Below are positions 26,223-38,990 of a DNA stretch of 64,000 bases, one piece after another. Origin of the DNA: Pseudomonas congelans (GTDB lineage: Bacteria > Pseudomonadota > Gammaproteobacteria > Pseudomonadales > Pseudomonadaceae). Below the pieces are notes generated by a model. It had not been told where the DNA came from, searched no databases, and saw nothing but the letters and a program-made list of their open reading frames with translations. Position 1 is the first letter of the stretch. Each line of letters begins with the position of its first letter. A program made the position numbers and the translations under genes. The stretch covers positions 508,471 through 572,470 of the forward strand of contig NZ_FNJH01000003.1 in NCBI RefSeq assembly GCF_900103225.1, given 5' to 3'.

Positions 26223-27788
26223 TCAGCGATTAAACCGTTCTACCAGCGAATACTGTGAGTTGGCCGTGTCGGTCAGTTCACCACTCAATACCGCCGAGCG
26301 ACGTGCTTCGTCAGCGGTCTGGTCTGCCAGGGTGGCGATGGTGGCGATATTGCGGTTGATTTCTTCGGCCACGGCGCTTTGCTCTTCCGTGGCGGTGGCG
26401 ATCTGCGTGGTCATGTCGGTGATATTGGCCACGGCCTCGCTGATTCCCACCAGCGCCTGATCTGCCTCCAGTACCCGTGCAACGCCTTCTTCGGCCTGAC
26501 GGCGACCGGTGTCCATGGTCTGTACCGCGTCGGTGGCAGTCTGCTGCAGTTTGGCGATCAGGCCATGAATCTGCCCGGTGGACTCTGCGGTGCGTTGTGC
26601 CAATTGGCGCACTTCATCTGCCACGACGGCAAAGCCGCGACCCATCTCACCGGCGCGTGCCGCTTCGATCGCAGCGTTGAGGGCCAGCAGGTTGGTCTGG
26701 TCGGCAATGCCTTTGATCACATCGACCACGCCGCCGATTTCATCGCTGTCCTTGGCCAGGCGCGTCACGGTCAGGCCGGTTTCGCCCACCGAGGTGGACA
26801 GGCGCTGAATGGCTTCGCGGGTTTCACCGGCGATATCGCGACCGCGGCGCGTCAGTTCGTTGGCCTGTTGGGTGGCATCAGCGGCGCGGTTAACGTGGCT
26901 GGCGACTTCCTGAGTAGTAGCGGCCATCTGGTTGATGGCGGCGGCAACTTGCTCGGTTTCCACACGCTGACGTTCCAGCCCGGTCGAGCTGGCATTGGCC
27001 AGCGAGTTGGATTGGCGGGCCTGACTGTTCAGGTGTTCGGCTGTGTCCTGCAAACGCGTCAGGCAGGTTTTCATGCGCGCTTCCTGACTGAGGATCGACA
27101 TTTCCAGGCGCGCTTGCGGGCCACGGCTGTCGGTATACATCTGCGCGATCAACGGATCGGAAGTGGTCTGTTCGGCCAGGCGCAACAAGCGTTTGGTGCC
27201 ACGTTGCTGCCAGGAAAGCCCCAGCAGGCCCAGTGGTACCGACAATGCCGCAGCCAGGGCAAAACCCCAGTGTGAATTGAGCCACACGCCGATCAGGAAA
27301 CTCAGTTGGCTGACCAGAATGAACGGCAGCCAGTCCTGAAGTACCGGCAGCCATTTGTCGCGGCTTGGTACCGCGCTCTTGCCCTTGTTAAGCCGGCCGT
27401 AAAGCGCCTCGGCACGGCGGATCTGTTCGGCGGTCGGCTTGATACGTACCGACTCGAAACCCACCACCTGGCGGTTTTCCAGCACCGGCGTCACATAGGC
27501 ATTGACCCAGTAATGATCGCCGTTCTTGCAGCGGTTCTTGACGATGCCCATCCACGGCTGCCCGGACTTGAGCGTGGTCCACATGTGCTCGAAGACTGCA
27601 GGTGGTACGTCCGGATGACGCACGGTGTTGTGCGCCGCGCCCAGCAATTCAGCCTCGCTGTAACCACTGATGTCGACGAAGGCATCGTTGCAGTAGGTGA
27701 TGGTGCCTCGGGTATCGGTGGTGGAAATCAGTCGTTGTTCGGCAGGAAACGTACGCTCATGTTGAGTGACGGGCTGGTTGTTGCGCAT
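26223..27788 (-). CDS. aer: Aer-type PAS-domain chemoreceptor
   Basis: A 521-residue aerotaxis-type receptor. Residues about 1-125 form a PAS domain ([42 protein letters not shown]), the FAD-binding type in Aer. One or two membrane segments follow (about 150-190), then the cytoplasmic signalling domain with the highly conserved tip [20 protein letters not shown] and [15 protein letters not shown]. It should signal to CheA/CheW. It is adjacent to acnA as in P. aeruginosa, where an aer gene occupies that place. Monocistronic with its own terminator. Confidence 0.92.
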   Translation of the reverse strand: MRNNQPVTQHERTFPAEQRLISTTDTRGTITYCNDAFVDISGYSEAELLGAAHNTVRHPDVPPAVFEHMWTTLKSGQPWMGIVKNRCKNGDHYWVNAYVTPVLENRQVVGFESVRIKPTAEQIRRAEALYGRLNKGKSAVPSRDKWLPVLQDWLPFILVSQLSFLIGVWLNSHWGFALAAALSVPLGLLGLSWQQRGTKRLLRLAEQTTSDPLIAQMYTDSRGPQARLEMSILSQEARMKTCLTRLQDTAEHLNSQARQSNSLANASSTGLERQRVETEQVAAAINQMAATTQEVASHVNRAADATQQANELTRRGRDIAGETREAIQRLSTSVGETGLTVTRLAKDSDEIGGVVDVIKGIADQTNLLALNAAIEAARAGEMGRGFAVVADEVRQLAQRTAESTGQIHGLIAKLQQTATDAVQTMDTGRRQAEEGVARVLEADQALVGISEAVANITDMTTQIATATEEQSAVAEEINRNIATIATLADQTADEARRSAVLSGELTDTANSQYSLVERFNR

Positions 27789-27879
27789 GGGATTTCGATC
27801 CTTCGATCCGGAAGACTATGGCGTGGTTATCGGCGGGCACGTCGATAAATTGAGCGGCGTGCGACAAGTGACCGGAGAG

Positions 27880-28677
27880 TCAGCCCTGTCGGGCCAGCAT
27901 GGGGTAGGTGAACAGCCCGAAATGCACGAGGTTCAGGCCCAGGTGACTGATGACAGCGGCCTGCAGCCCGCCGAAACGAAATGCGATGCCGTACCCCACG
28001 CCAGCCATGCTCGTCAATGCCACCCACTGCGGACCTGCACCTGCGTGCGCAAGTCCGAACAGGCCGGCAGCGAGGGTGATCGATAATGCCGTCGCATACC
28101 TCGAGCCCTTGAACAAGCGCAGCAGGCCGCCTTGCAGATAAGCGCGGAAAAACAGCTCTTCGGTCAGGGTCACCAGCAACAGATTGTTGAGTAGCCATAT
28201 CAGGCCCTGAGCAGGCCATTTTGGTGTCCAGCCGACGACGTTTAACATGACTGCAGCGGTCATGCAGAACGCCGACGTCACAATCAGCGCAAGAATCCCG
28301 GTCTGCAGTGAATGGGCGACGTCGACTTTCGGCAGAATCCAGGGGCAGGCCAGTATCAGCCAGAAGCCGATCAGCGGCTTGTCCAGATTCAGGTCCATGG
28401 AAAACATCGCGGCATCGGCACTGAATCGCGTCGCTTCGATGACGTTGGCGTTATTGAAGCCGGGCGCCAGGTGAAAGGCCAGCGCCAGACCGGTCACGAT
28501 GAACAATCCGTGGCCACACAGGCGGATGGAGGAATAAGAGGATCGCGCCACGCAAAACCAGGCAATGAACAATGCGCCAAAGCTCAACGCCGCCGAAGGG
28601 TCAAGGTTGCCGTGAAACAACGCCAGCGCGTAGCCGCTGCTCAGGAGGCAGAAAGTCAGCCAGTGCCTTGTGGTCAT
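27880..28677 (-). CDS. CPBP-family intramembrane metalloprotease
   Basis: A 265-residue polytopic membrane protein of the CAAX protease and bacteriocin-processing (CPBP) family. The three motifs are visible: EELFFR at 173-178, His211 in LFGLAHAG, and His245 in SHLGLNLVHF. About seven membrane segments are apparent. Targets of bacterial members are mostly unknown. It lies between the aer-like gene and acnA on the same strand but with gaps of about 90 and 124 bases, so it is probably transcribed separately. Confidence 0.88.
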   Translation of the reverse strand: MTTRHWLTFCLLSSGYALALFHGNLDPSAALSFGALFIAWFCVARSSYSSIRLCGHGLFIVTGLALAFHLAPGFNNANVIEATRFSADAAMFSMDLNLDKPLIGFWLILACPWILPKVDVAHSLQTGILALIVTSAFCMTAAVMLNVVGWTPKWPAQGLIWLLNNLLLVTLTEELFFRAYLQGGLLRLFKGSRYATALSITLAAGLFGLAHAGAGPQWVALTSMAGVGYGIAFRFGGLQAAVISHLGLNLVHFGLFTYPMLARQG

Positions 28678-28759
28678 GAGTAAGTCCTGCCTTGAGAGCG
28701 GGGAATTCTATCCGGCGTTCAGCAGGGCAGGGGCGAGATTATAGAAATTTTCATGCAAG

Positions 28760-28787
28760 GGCCTGACCCTGAAACAGGGTGCAGGCC
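28760..28787 (-). terminator. Candidate terminator hairpin after acnA
   Basis: GGCCTG-A-CCCTG-AAA-CAGGG-TG-CAGGCC forms an 11-bp stem with a small internal loop, placed 14 bases beyond the acnA stop on the minus strand. It lacks a strong T-run (CCTTGCAT follows), so its efficiency is uncertain. Confidence 0.5.
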
Positions 28788-28801
28788 GCATTCAGGGGGT
28801 A

Positions 28802-31546
<2,745 letters not shown>

Positions 31547-31738
31547 GAATGTCTCCTTTGAGGAATGTTCTCCGAACATCGGTTCACGGGCTCCATGTGC
31601 ATCAGGCCGGGAGCGCCGCATCAGGCTTCAAGTTCTGTGGACTGTTCGGCCGCACCAGTGGTTCCTGGATTGGGCTATCATGCGCGGCTTTCAAGTCTGC
31701 GGGGTTACGCCCGAGTGCCCACTGCCCAGGAGTAACCC

Positions 31739-32812
31739 ATGAATACACTGTTTATGCACTGCCGACCCGGTTTTGAGGGCGAAGTCTGCTCGGAAATAGC
31801 CGATCACGCCGCGCGCCTGGACGTGGCCGGGTATGCCAAGGCCCGTCCCGACACGGCCTGCGCCGAATTCATTTGCACCGAGGCGGAGGGTGCCGAACGG
31901 TTGATGAACGGTCAGCGCTTCGACAAGCTGATCTTTCCCCGGCAGTGGGCGCGGGGGCTGTTTCTCGAGTTGCCGGAAACCGATCGCATCAGCGTGATTC
32001 TGGCGCAGTTGGCGGCGTTCCCGACCTGCGGCAGTCTGTGGCTGGAGGTCGTGGATACCAACGACGGCAAGGAGCTGTCGAATTTCTGCAAAAAGTTCGA
32101 GGCGCCGCTGCGCAAGGCCCTTACTCAGGCAGGCAGACTGGTGGATGACCCGCGCAAGCCGCGTCTGCTGCTGACCTTCAAGAGTGGTCGCGAGGTGTTT
32201 CTCGGTCTGGCCGACGCGGACAACTCCGCCATGTGGCCCATGGGCATTCCGCGCCTCAAGTTTCCCCGCGAGGCACCAAGCCGTTCGACCTTGAAGCTTG
32301 AAGAGGCGTGGCACCACTTCATTCCCAGAGACCAGTGGGACGAACGCCTTTCCGGCGACATGACCGGCGTGGACCTGGGTGCCGCACCGGGCGGCTGGAC
32401 GTATCAACTGGTGCGCCGCGGCATGCTGGTGACCGCCATCGATAACGGGCCGATGGCGGAAAGCCTGATGGACACCGGGCTGGTGCAGCATTTGATGGCG
32501 GACGGTTTTACCTACAAGCCTCGACAGCCCGTGGACTGGATGGTCTGCGACATCGTCGAAAAGCCTGCACGCAATGCGGCGCTGCTGGAAACCTGGCTGG
32601 GCGAAGGCCTGTGCCGCGAAGCGGTGGTCAACCTCAAGTTGCCGATGAAACAGCGCTACGCTGAAGTACGCCGACTGCTCGACCGCATCGAAGAAGGCTT
32701 TCAGGCGCGAGGTGTGCGGGTGGCCATCGGCTGCAAACAGCTCTACCACGACCGCGAAGAAGTCACCTGCCACCTGCGCAGGCTGGACGTGGCCAAAGCG
32801 GCGAGGAAGTGA
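31739..32812 (+). CDS. rlmM: 23S rRNA 2'-O-ribose methyltransferase RlmM
   Basis: A 357-residue SAM-dependent enzyme that methylates C2498 of 23S rRNA. The N-terminal half is a THUMP-like domain (MNTLFMHCRPGFEGEVCSEI). The SAM motif GVDLGAAPGGWTYQL is near residues 210-224, followed by DIVEKPARN and the catalytic Lys region VVNLKLPMKQRY. AGGAG lies upstream of the ATG. The 3' side is occupied by repeat copies B and C, which may act as transcript ends. Confidence 0.95.
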   Translation: MNTLFMHCRPGFEGEVCSEIADHAARLDVAGYAKARPDTACAEFICTEAEGAERLMNGQRFDKLIFPRQWARGLFLELPETDRISVILAQLAAFPTCGSLWLEVVDTNDGKELSNFCKKFEAPLRKALTQAGRLVDDPRKPRLLLTFKSGREVFLGLADADNSAMWPMGIPRLKFPREAPSRSTLKLEEAWHHFIPRDQWDERLSGDMTGVDLGAAPGGWTYQLVRRGMLVTAIDNGPMAESLMDTGLVQHLMADGFTYKPRQPVDWMVCDIVEKPARNAALLETWLGEGLCREAVVNLKLPMKQRYAEVRRLLDRIEEGFQARGVRVAIGCKQLYHDREEVTCHLRRLDVAKAARK

Positions 32813-32841
32813 TTTCTTACTCTCGTTCCGCAGGCTTCAGG

Positions 32842-33162
32842 GAATATCGTGCCAATGCTCCGCGTTGGCATGTCACACAGCTGTTCTGTGATGTCAGGTA
32901 GATTTGGGTTCGACTCAAATCACCTTTTCGCCCCTCGGCGACCTACTTTGATGGGGCCAAAGTAGGCAAAGCCCGCAGCTCCGTTTCCGGCCCGACTTCG
33001 TCGGGTTCCTTCGCCCTGACACTGATCCGGGGGTGGCCGCAACGGGCCATCCATGGCCCGGTGCGGCTAGCCTGGCGTCCTGCCAGGCTACCCCCGGATC
33101 AGCGGCAGGACTCAGCCGTCACCTACGTCGCACTCTGCGTCGCCAGTGCCATCGCATTTAAA
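32842..33162 (+). repeat. Dispersed structured repeat, copy B
   Basis: Nearly identical to copy A over the central and right parts: stem CCTACTTTG / CAAAGTAGG (32942-32950 and 32958-32966) with loop ATGGGGC, then the nested core with GGGCCATCCATGGCCC, TAGCCTGGC / GCCAGGCTA and the enclosing CTGATCCGGG / CCCGGATCAG arms, ending in CAGTGCCATCGC. Its left module has diverged (TGTCACACAGCTGTTCTGTGATGT is not the usual palindrome). It lies 30 bases after the rlmM stop. Confidence 0.88.
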
Positions 33163-33259
33163 AAGCAAATCTGTAGCAGCTAACTGATGAGGCATAACGT
33201 TGAGTTGTAAAAAGATGGCTATCGTTCCAACGCTCTGTGAATTGCCCCTGGATTAATGA

Positions 33260-33598
33260 CATGACGGAGTCGGGCCGGAAACGTAGCCAGAGGCTTTGGT
33301 CACTTTGGCCCCTTCAAAGTGACTCGCCGAGGGGCGAAAAGGTGACATGAGCCGAACCCTATCCACCTGACAAAGAAAAGCCGCTGTGTGACGCAGAGCG
33401 TCACGAACTGCATTCCCACGCGGAGCGTGAGGAACGATAGTCATCAGCCTCTCAGCTATGCTTCTAAAACGCTTTTCAACCACGATGGCACTGACGACGC
33501 AGAGCGTCGGCACGATAATCATGTCGCAGAACCGCTGTGTGACGCGGAGCGTCACGAAAGGCATTCCCAAGCGGAGCGTTGGAACGATCCTCACGATC
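33260..33598 (-). repeat. Dispersed structured repeat, copy C (lacks the core)
   Basis: An inverted, incomplete copy facing copy B. It has the GTCACTTTG / CAAAGTGAC stem (33299-33307 and 33315-33323), the cttttcgcccctcgg segment, and two GTGACGC-n-GCGTCAC palindromes, but breaks off at the CCGACT of the first hairpin, so the three-stem core is missing. Its right part repeats the terminal module (CACTGACGACGCAGAGCGTCGG). No gene is credible in this gap between rlmM and the aldehyde dehydrogenase gene. Confidence 0.82.
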
Positions 33599-33630
33599 AG
33601 CTAAGAATTAGCGCGTAGCGCAACCCCCAC

Positions 33631-35091
33631 TCAACCAAACCCCACAATAGCCTTGGTCTCCAGATACTCTTCGAACCCCTGTACGCCGTACTCGCGACCG
33701 TTGCCCGAACGCTTGTAGCCGCCAAACGGAGCCATCGGGTTCCAGGCGGGGTAGTTCAAATGCACTTGCCCGGCACGAATGCGCGAAGCGACCGAGCGCG
33801 CCAGGTCAAGGTCCTGTCCCTGGACATGCGCGCCCAGGCCATAGACCGTATCGTTGGCAATTGCGATGGCTTCCTCGACCGTGTCGTAGGCAATCAGACA
33901 CAGCACCGGGCCGAAAATCTCTTCCCGAGCGATACGCATGGACGAGTCCACCTCGGAAAACACAGTTGGCCGGGTATAGAAGCCTCGCTCATGGCCCTGC
34001 ACTCGTCCCGGCCCGCCGCAGATCAGCTTCGCGCCTTCGCTCAGTCCGGCCTCGATCATCGACTGGACACGATGAAACTGTGCCTCGTTGGCGATAGGGC
34101 CCAATACCGTCTCCTCCAGCTGCGGATCACCCACAACGATTGCCGCGGCCGTTTCGGCAGCCAGCGCTTCGACTTCCGCCAGTCGGTTCCTGGGCACGAT
34201 CATTCGTGTTGGCGCGCTGCATGACTGACCCACATTGCGGAACGCGGCCATCACGCCGGGCGGCACGGCTTTGGCGAAGTCGGCGTCGGGCAGGAGGATA
34301 TTCGGCGATTTGCCGCCCAGTTCCTGAGTCACTCGTTTAACCGTCGGTGCGGCGGCCTGCGCCACCAATGCGCCTGCCCGGTTGGAACCGGTGATCGAGA
34401 TCATGTCGATATCAGGGTGGGCCGCCATCGCGCCGCCGACTTCGGGGCCGCTGCCATTGACCAGATTGAACACCCCCGGCGGCAGGCCGGCGTCATGCAC
34501 CAGTTGCGCGAACAGCAGCGCGCTCAAGGGCGACAGTTCGCTGGGCTTGAGCACCACGGTACAGCCAGCCGCGATAGCCGGGGCGACTTTGGCGGTGATT
34601 TGATACAGCGGCCAGTTCCACGGCGTGATCAGCCCGCACACACCGATGGGCTCGCGTTCGATCGCGGTGCCGCCTTCGACGGTGTGAAAGTGATAGGTCG
34701 CCAGCAGGTCACGTGCGACACGCACGTGTTCTGCGGCCAGCGGCACCTGCATGGACCGCGCCGAACTGATGGCTGCACCCATCTCCAGCGAGATCGCCTG
34801 CGCCAGTTGTTCCTTGCGCTCGAGAATGAGCGCGTGGATCCGGCCGATGACCTGTGCCCGGGCCTGTGGCGAGGTGCCAGACCAGCCCGCAAAGGCTGCC
34901 CGCGCTGCCGCGACCGCACGGTCGACATCGGCGGCCGAGCCACTGGCGACATGCGCCACTACTTCTTCGGTCGCAGGGTTGATCACCGCAATACTGACCG
35001 GGTCGAGCGGGGCGGACCAACGACCATCGATATAGAGTTTCAGCGCGGTGTCCGGATCAACGTGATGGCTGTTCAAGGACTTTGAGGTCAT
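33631..35091 (-). CDS. NAD(P)-dependent aldehyde dehydrogenase
   Basis: A 486-residue member of the aldehyde dehydrogenase superfamily, oxidising an aldehyde to an acid. Visible are TPWNWPLYQ, the NAD-binding VVLKPSE, the catalytic Glu in TQELGGKSPN (about 262) and Cys in NVGQSCSAPTR (about 296), and EEIFGPVL. The start is placed at the ATG at 35091, with GGGAG about ten bases upstream; a TTG seven codons earlier is less likely. It lies 184 bases after the GNAT gene on the same strand, so membership in the amino-acid operon is possible but unproven. The substrate is not identifiable. Confidence 0.9.
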   Translation of the reverse strand: MTSKSLNSHHVDPDTALKLYIDGRWSAPLDPVSIAVINPATEEVVAHVASGSAADVDRAVAAARAAFAGWSGTSPQARAQVIGRIHALILERKEQLAQAISLEMGAAISSARSMQVPLAAEHVRVARDLLATYHFHTVEGGTAIEREPIGVCGLITPWNWPLYQITAKVAPAIAAGCTVVLKPSELSPLSALLFAQLVHDAGLPPGVFNLVNGSGPEVGGAMAAHPDIDMISITGSNRAGALVAQAAAPTVKRVTQELGGKSPNILLPDADFAKAVPPGVMAAFRNVGQSCSAPTRMIVPRNRLAEVEALAAETAAAIVVGDPQLEETVLGPIANEAQFHRVQSMIEAGLSEGAKLICGGPGRVQGHERGFYTRPTVFSEVDSSMRIAREEIFGPVLCLIAYDTVEEAIAIANDTVYGLGAHVQGQDLDLARSVASRIRAGQVHLNYPAWNPMAPFGGYKRSGNGREYGVQGFEEYLETKAIVGFG

Positions 35092-35275
35092 CCAGCGGGC
35101 TCCCTGGAGCAATAATGGTCAAGGCCAGGCCCTTTGCTGCCAGGCCGTTCGATACCCATAAGCTAACAAAGCAGTCTGGATAAAAAGCGCCGATCTGCCG
35201 GGTTGCAAAGAATAATCTGCTGTATGCAACCCGCTAACATGGCGGACCTGTTTCGGCGGTTTATCCGTGCTGTTT

Positions 35276-36175
35276 TCAGCCGATTGCCTGAGTCACCAGC
35301 GCGAATTGCTGCACATCCGGGTTCGAGGCAGGTGGCCTCCCGAGCACCATGCGCGGTGCTCTGTCGACACATGGCAGGCCCAGGCTTTCGAGCCACGGTG
35401 CCAGCCCGCAGTCGGCCAGAATGTCGAAGCGCACGAACATGTCGGGTATCTGTTGCAGCAGGTGTTCAATCAATCGTTGTGCCTGATCTGCATCACCGGC
35501 AACCACCGGGCCGATGATATGACCGCGCCCGAAGCGGCGGAGCAGGGCGATGCCTTGCAACTGGCCTGAGTGTTCAATCCCTACCGCCTGTTCTGCGTCG
35601 TGCAACAGATCAGTCAACACGGCAGTACGATCCAGGCCGCTGCCCGCGTTGGCCAGCCGGATCAGTTCTGCATGGTCGGTCGCGCCCAGCGTACGAATCG
35701 GCAAGTCGTCTTTCGGTGTCGCCAGACCTGACAAGTCCGCAATGCCCTGATGCTGCTGGATGCGTGCGAAGTCGACGAAACCCAGGCTCTGGTAGAGCGG
35801 CGCGCCCAGTTCCGTGGCGTTGAGGATTGGTGTGCGCGGCGCCGTTGCGTCGAGACACAGCTTCATCAGACAGCGGCCGATGCCTTTGCCCTGATGATCA
35901 TCGCGTACGATCACCAGCCCGATCGAGGACCAGTCGCCCTGATGGCAGGTAAACGCCACGCCTACCAGCTGGCCATCATGCTCGGCGACAAAACCCTCGG
36001 AAGTACGTTGCACCATCGCCCAGTCCTGCTCGCGGTGTGGCCACTTGAGGCTCACTGAAAGTGCATGGGCTGCCGGGATATCCGCCGCAGTCACCGGGCG
36101 ATAGCGGTATTGAGGGTTTGAGGTTGCAGGCATGGCGCCTCCGTTGCGATGGGGTGGTTGGGCGATTTGGCTCAT
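35276..36175 (-). CDS. Double-GNAT-domain N-acetyltransferase
   Basis: A 299-residue protein with an N-terminal GNAT domain (SSIGLVIVRDDHQGKGIGRCLM, acetyl-CoA motif A, near residues 84-105) and a second, degenerate one that resembles the Acetyltransf_18 type (LQGIALLRRFGRGHIIGPVVAGDAD). The start overlaps the stop of the FAD oxidase gene by 4 bases (ATGA) and has GGAAAG upstream; an alternative ATG 14 codons later also has GGAGG. Coupling to the oxidase suggests a role in the same amino-acid pathway, for example acetylating a D-amino acid or product. That is inference. Confidence 0.85.
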   Translation of the reverse strand: MSQIAQPPHRNGGAMPATSNPQYRYRPVTAADIPAAHALSVSLKWPHREQDWAMVQRTSEGFVAEHDGQLVGVAFTCHQGDWSSIGLVIVRDDHQGKGIGRCLMKLCLDATAPRTPILNATELGAPLYQSLGFVDFARIQQHQGIADLSGLATPKDDLPIRTLGATDHAELIRLANAGSGLDRTAVLTDLLHDAEQAVGIEHSGQLQGIALLRRFGRGHIIGPVVAGDADQAQRLIEHLLQQIPDMFVRFDILADCGLAPWLESLGLPCVDRAPRMVLGRPPASNPDVQQFALVTQAIG

Positions 36176-37356
36176 ATCAACTTTCCGGCGCTAATAAGGC
36201 TGGACGTGAATGGCATTTCGATGGCCGTCGGGTCGGTGAAGCGGCGAATGTCGAACGGGCTGATCAACGTGCGCGTGCTGCCGGTGCTGATCAGCTCGGC
36301 CATGACGTCACCGACGCCGGGGCCCAGCTGAAAACCGTGGCCGCAGAAGCCAAACGCGTAGAACAGGCCGTCGACTTTGCCGCTGCGGCCCATGATCGGC
36401 AACGAGTCCGGCGTGTAACTCTCGATGCCGCTCCAGACGCGGATGATGTTCAGCTTTTCTGCGCCCGGTAGCAGGCGTTTCATCTGTCTCATCTGGTTGA
36501 TCAGGCTCTCCGGCTTGAAGTAGGCGCGGCGGTTGAGCATGTCCGGTTTATTGCGATTGCCGCCTCCGATGATGATGTTGCCGCGTGGGATCTGCCGGAA
36601 ATAGATCACTTCTTCCTTGATCTTGGTAAACACTCCGATCACCGTCGGCAGCGCGTACGGCACTGGTTCTGTCACCGACATCTGCGGTCCGTTGGGCTCA
36701 AGAGGGACAGACTCGCCGAACTGTTCGGCGAGCCTGGCGCCCCAGGCACCGGCAGTGATGAGCAACTGTTCGGCGACGAATAGCTGGCCATCGGCGGTGG
36801 TGACCTGAAACTCTCCGCCGACCTTCTGTACCTCGGTCACCTCAGTGCGTTCTTCGATTCTTGCACCCGCACGAATCGCCGCGCGGGCGAATGCGGGGGC
36901 TGCCAGGCGTGGGTTGGCGTGCCCGTCATGGGGCGCATAGGAACCGCCTTTGACTTGTGCACCGAGAAACGGAAAACGGTCGTGCAGTGCCTTGCCGGAA
37001 AGGATCTGCAAGTCCAGCTCGCGGGCTTCCGGGGCGGCGGCATAGGCCTCCAGTTCGGCGATTTCATCTTCGCGGTAGCAAACGCGCATATGCCCGCTGG
37101 GAATGAATTCCAGGTCTTCGCCGATCAGCTCCGGCAGGCGCTTCCACAATGCCCAGGAGCGATTGGACAGTTCCAGTTGGCCGAGAAACCGTCCTTGACG
37201 ACGCACGTTGCCGAAATTCACGCCGCTGGCGTATTGGCCGATCTGGTCACGCTCCAGCAGGGTGACCGAGCGGCCGTGCTGACGCAGAAAAAATGCGGAG
37301 GACGCGCCCATGAAGCCGCCGCCGATAATCAGGACATCGCTTTTTTGTGGGGTCAT
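36172..37356 (-). CDS. FAD-dependent D-amino-acid oxidase/dehydrogenase family protein
   Basis: A 394-residue DAO-family flavoprotein. The FAD dinucleotide-binding motif is at the N-terminus (VLIIGGGFMGASSAFFLRQHG), a C-terminal segment GIESYTPDSLPIMG is typical of glycine oxidase/sarcosine oxidase-like enzymes, and GFCGHGFQLGPGVG closes the FAD site. No signal peptide. It would oxidise an amine or amino acid to an imine. It lies 19 bases after ridA and is coupled to the GNAT gene, so it belongs to the D-amino-acid operon. Confidence 0.9.
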   Translation of the reverse strand: MTPQKSDVLIIGGGFMGASSAFFLRQHGRSVTLLERDQIGQYASGVNFGNVRRQGRFLGQLELSNRSWALWKRLPELIGEDLEFIPSGHMRVCYREDEIAELEAYAAAPEARELDLQILSGKALHDRFPFLGAQVKGGSYAPHDGHANPRLAAPAFARAAIRAGARIEERTEVTEVQKVGGEFQVTTADGQLFVAEQLLITAGAWGARLAEQFGESVPLEPNGPQMSVTEPVPYALPTVIGVFTKIKEEVIYFRQIPRGNIIIGGGNRNKPDMLNRRAYFKPESLINQMRQMKRLLPGAEKLNIIRVWSGIESYTPDSLPIMGRSGKVDGLFYAFGFCGHGFQLGPGVGDVMAELISTGSTRTLISPFDIRRFTDPTAIEMPFTSSLISAGKLI

Positions 37357-37375
37357 GAGAGGCTCCCGGGCATGT

Positions 37376-37768
37376 TCATTGGCTGCAACGCGCCAGGGCT
37401 TCGATCTCGATCAGGTAGCCGTGGTGCAATTCCGGGACCGGCACCACCGCACGCGCAGGGCGATGCTCGCCCAGATAGCCAGCGTAGATGCGGTCGAAGG
37501 CTGGCCAGTGCTGGACGCCGGCGATGTAGATGGTCACTTTCAGCAGGTCATGCGTGCTGCATCCCGCTGCTTCAAGAATGGCCAGCAGATTGTCCAGCGC
37601 GACGGCAGCCTGGACCTCGAACGGCTCGCCGACGCTGTGACTGCCATCGGCGCGCACCGGCAGTTGTCCGGAAACATGCAGCGTGCCTTGATGCAGCATC
37701 GCCTGAGAATAATGCCCGCCGGGTGCTGCAGCCAGGGGCGTACTGATCGGTTTCATCTCACCAGCCAT
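37376..37768 (-). CDS. RidA-family enamine/imine deaminase
   Basis: A 130-residue RidA/YjgF protein. It has YSQAM and the conserved 'SGQLPV', 'QAAVALDNLLAILEAAG', and the substrate-binding Arg in PARAVVPVPEL followed by IEIEALA. RidA proteins hydrolyse reactive imines such as 2-aminoacrylate to keto acids. The start at 37768 has GGAG ten bases upstream and overlaps the preceding gene by 11 bases; a second Met four codons later is possible. Its place between a PLP dehydratase/aldolase-like gene and an amino-acid oxidase gene fits, since both enzymes would release imines. Confidence 0.92.
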   Translation of the reverse strand: MAGEMKPISTPLAAAPGGHYSQAMLHQGTLHVSGQLPVRADGSHSVGEPFEVQAAVALDNLLAILEAAGCSTHDLLKVTIYIAGVQHWPAFDRIYAGYLGEHRPARAVVPVPELHHGYLIEIEALARCSQ

Positions 37769-38894
37769 GCAGGCGACTCCAGGTATGGATTGCGCCTTCG
37801 CTGTCGCAAGCGTGGTAGTCCGGGAATTGCGCGCCGGTGGCACAGGCGTGGTTGGGCAGAATGCGCAGTCGGCTGCCGATGGGAAAACGCTCGCTGATGT
37901 CGGCCTCGCTGCCCGCAGCAAGCGTGATGATGCCGTGCTCCTGATTGGCACCGGTAACCCGTGCACCGTCGATCCACTCGCCGGTTTCACTGCACACCTG
38001 GCCGTAGCCGAAATCCTCGCGCTGGCGCTGGGTGCCACGGTCGCGGCTCATGGCCATCCAGCCTGCGTCAACGATGATCCAGCCCTTGTCCTGCTGATGG
38101 CCGATGACTGTGGTCAACACGCTCAGGGCCAGTTCATCCGCCCGGCATACGCCGATGTTGTGCATCACCAGATCGAAGAACACATACACCCCGGCGCGAA
38201 CTTCGGTCACGCCGTGCAGGCTCTGCGCCGACAGTGCCGTCGGGGTCGAACCGATGCTGACGTCCGCACAGGGCAGTCCTGCCTGACGAATCCGCTCGGC
38301 GGCGCTGACGCAGAGCCTGCGTTCCTGTTCGGCGAGGGCTTGCAGTGCTGCGGGTGTGTCGAGGTCATAACTGGACCCGGCATGAGTCATTACCCCGCGC
38401 AGTTGCATGCCGCCGTCGACCAGCGTCCTCGCGACCTCGATGAGCGAGGGATCGTCGACAGTCAGGCCGGAGCGATGGCCGTCGCAGTCGATTTCAATCC
38501 AGACGTCGAAACGTTCGTCATGTGCCTGGCCGAAGACCACAATCGCCCGGGCAGCCGCCACGCTGTCGGTGAGGATGCTCAGGCGGCAGCCCTTGCGCCG
38601 CAGTCTGAGTGCCTGCTCCAGCTTGCCGGGTGCAATGGCGACGGCATAGAACACATCGTTGATGCCCTCGGCAAAGCAATGCTCGGCCTCTTTCAGCGTC
38701 GACACCGTGACGCCGCTGGCGCCTGCTGCAATCTGCGCCTGGATGACCGGCAGGCATTTGCTGGTCTTGACGTGCGGACGCAAGCGCACGCCCAGTTCGT
38801 TCATGCGTTGTTGCATGCGCTGGATATTGTGCTGCATGCGCGACACATCTAGCAGCGCCACAGGCGTATCGAGAGAGGACAGGGAGGCTGACAT
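37758..38894 (-). CDS. D-threonine aldolase / D-serine dehydratase-like PLP enzyme
   Basis: A 378-residue fold-type III PLP enzyme. The N-terminal alanine-racemase-like barrel carries the PLP lysine in RPHVKTSK (Lys43). Near the C-terminus, PNHACAT gives His349 and Cys351, matching in position the Zn ligands of eukaryotic D-serine dehydratase (DSD1 type). Both D-threonine aldolases and D-serine dehydratases have this arrangement, so the reaction is not settled. It is the first gene of the operon, divergent from the LysR regulator, with 96 bases between starts. Confidence 0.9.
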   Translation of the reverse strand: MSASLSSLDTPVALLDVSRMQHNIQRMQQRMNELGVRLRPHVKTSKCLPVIQAQIAAGASGVTVSTLKEAEHCFAEGINDVFYAVAIAPGKLEQALRLRRKGCRLSILTDSVAAARAIVVFGQAHDERFDVWIEIDCDGHRSGLTVDDPSLIEVARTLVDGGMQLRGVMTHAGSSYDLDTPAALQALAEQERRLCVSAAERIRQAGLPCADVSIGSTPTALSAQSLHGVTEVRAGVYVFFDLVMHNIGVCRADELALSVLTTVIGHQQDKGWIIVDAGWMAMSRDRGTQRQREDFGYGQVCSETGEWIDGARVTGANQEHGIITLAAGSEADISERFPIGSRLRILPNHACATGAQFPDYHACDSEGAIHTWSRLHGW

Positions 38895-38990
38895 GGAAAG
38901 CGCTCGTGTGACTGGGTACGACCGTCACTCTACGCAGCGATGATAAAGCTGTGGTTCAATGCGTGATCATCAATCCTTAAGCTGAAGTGA

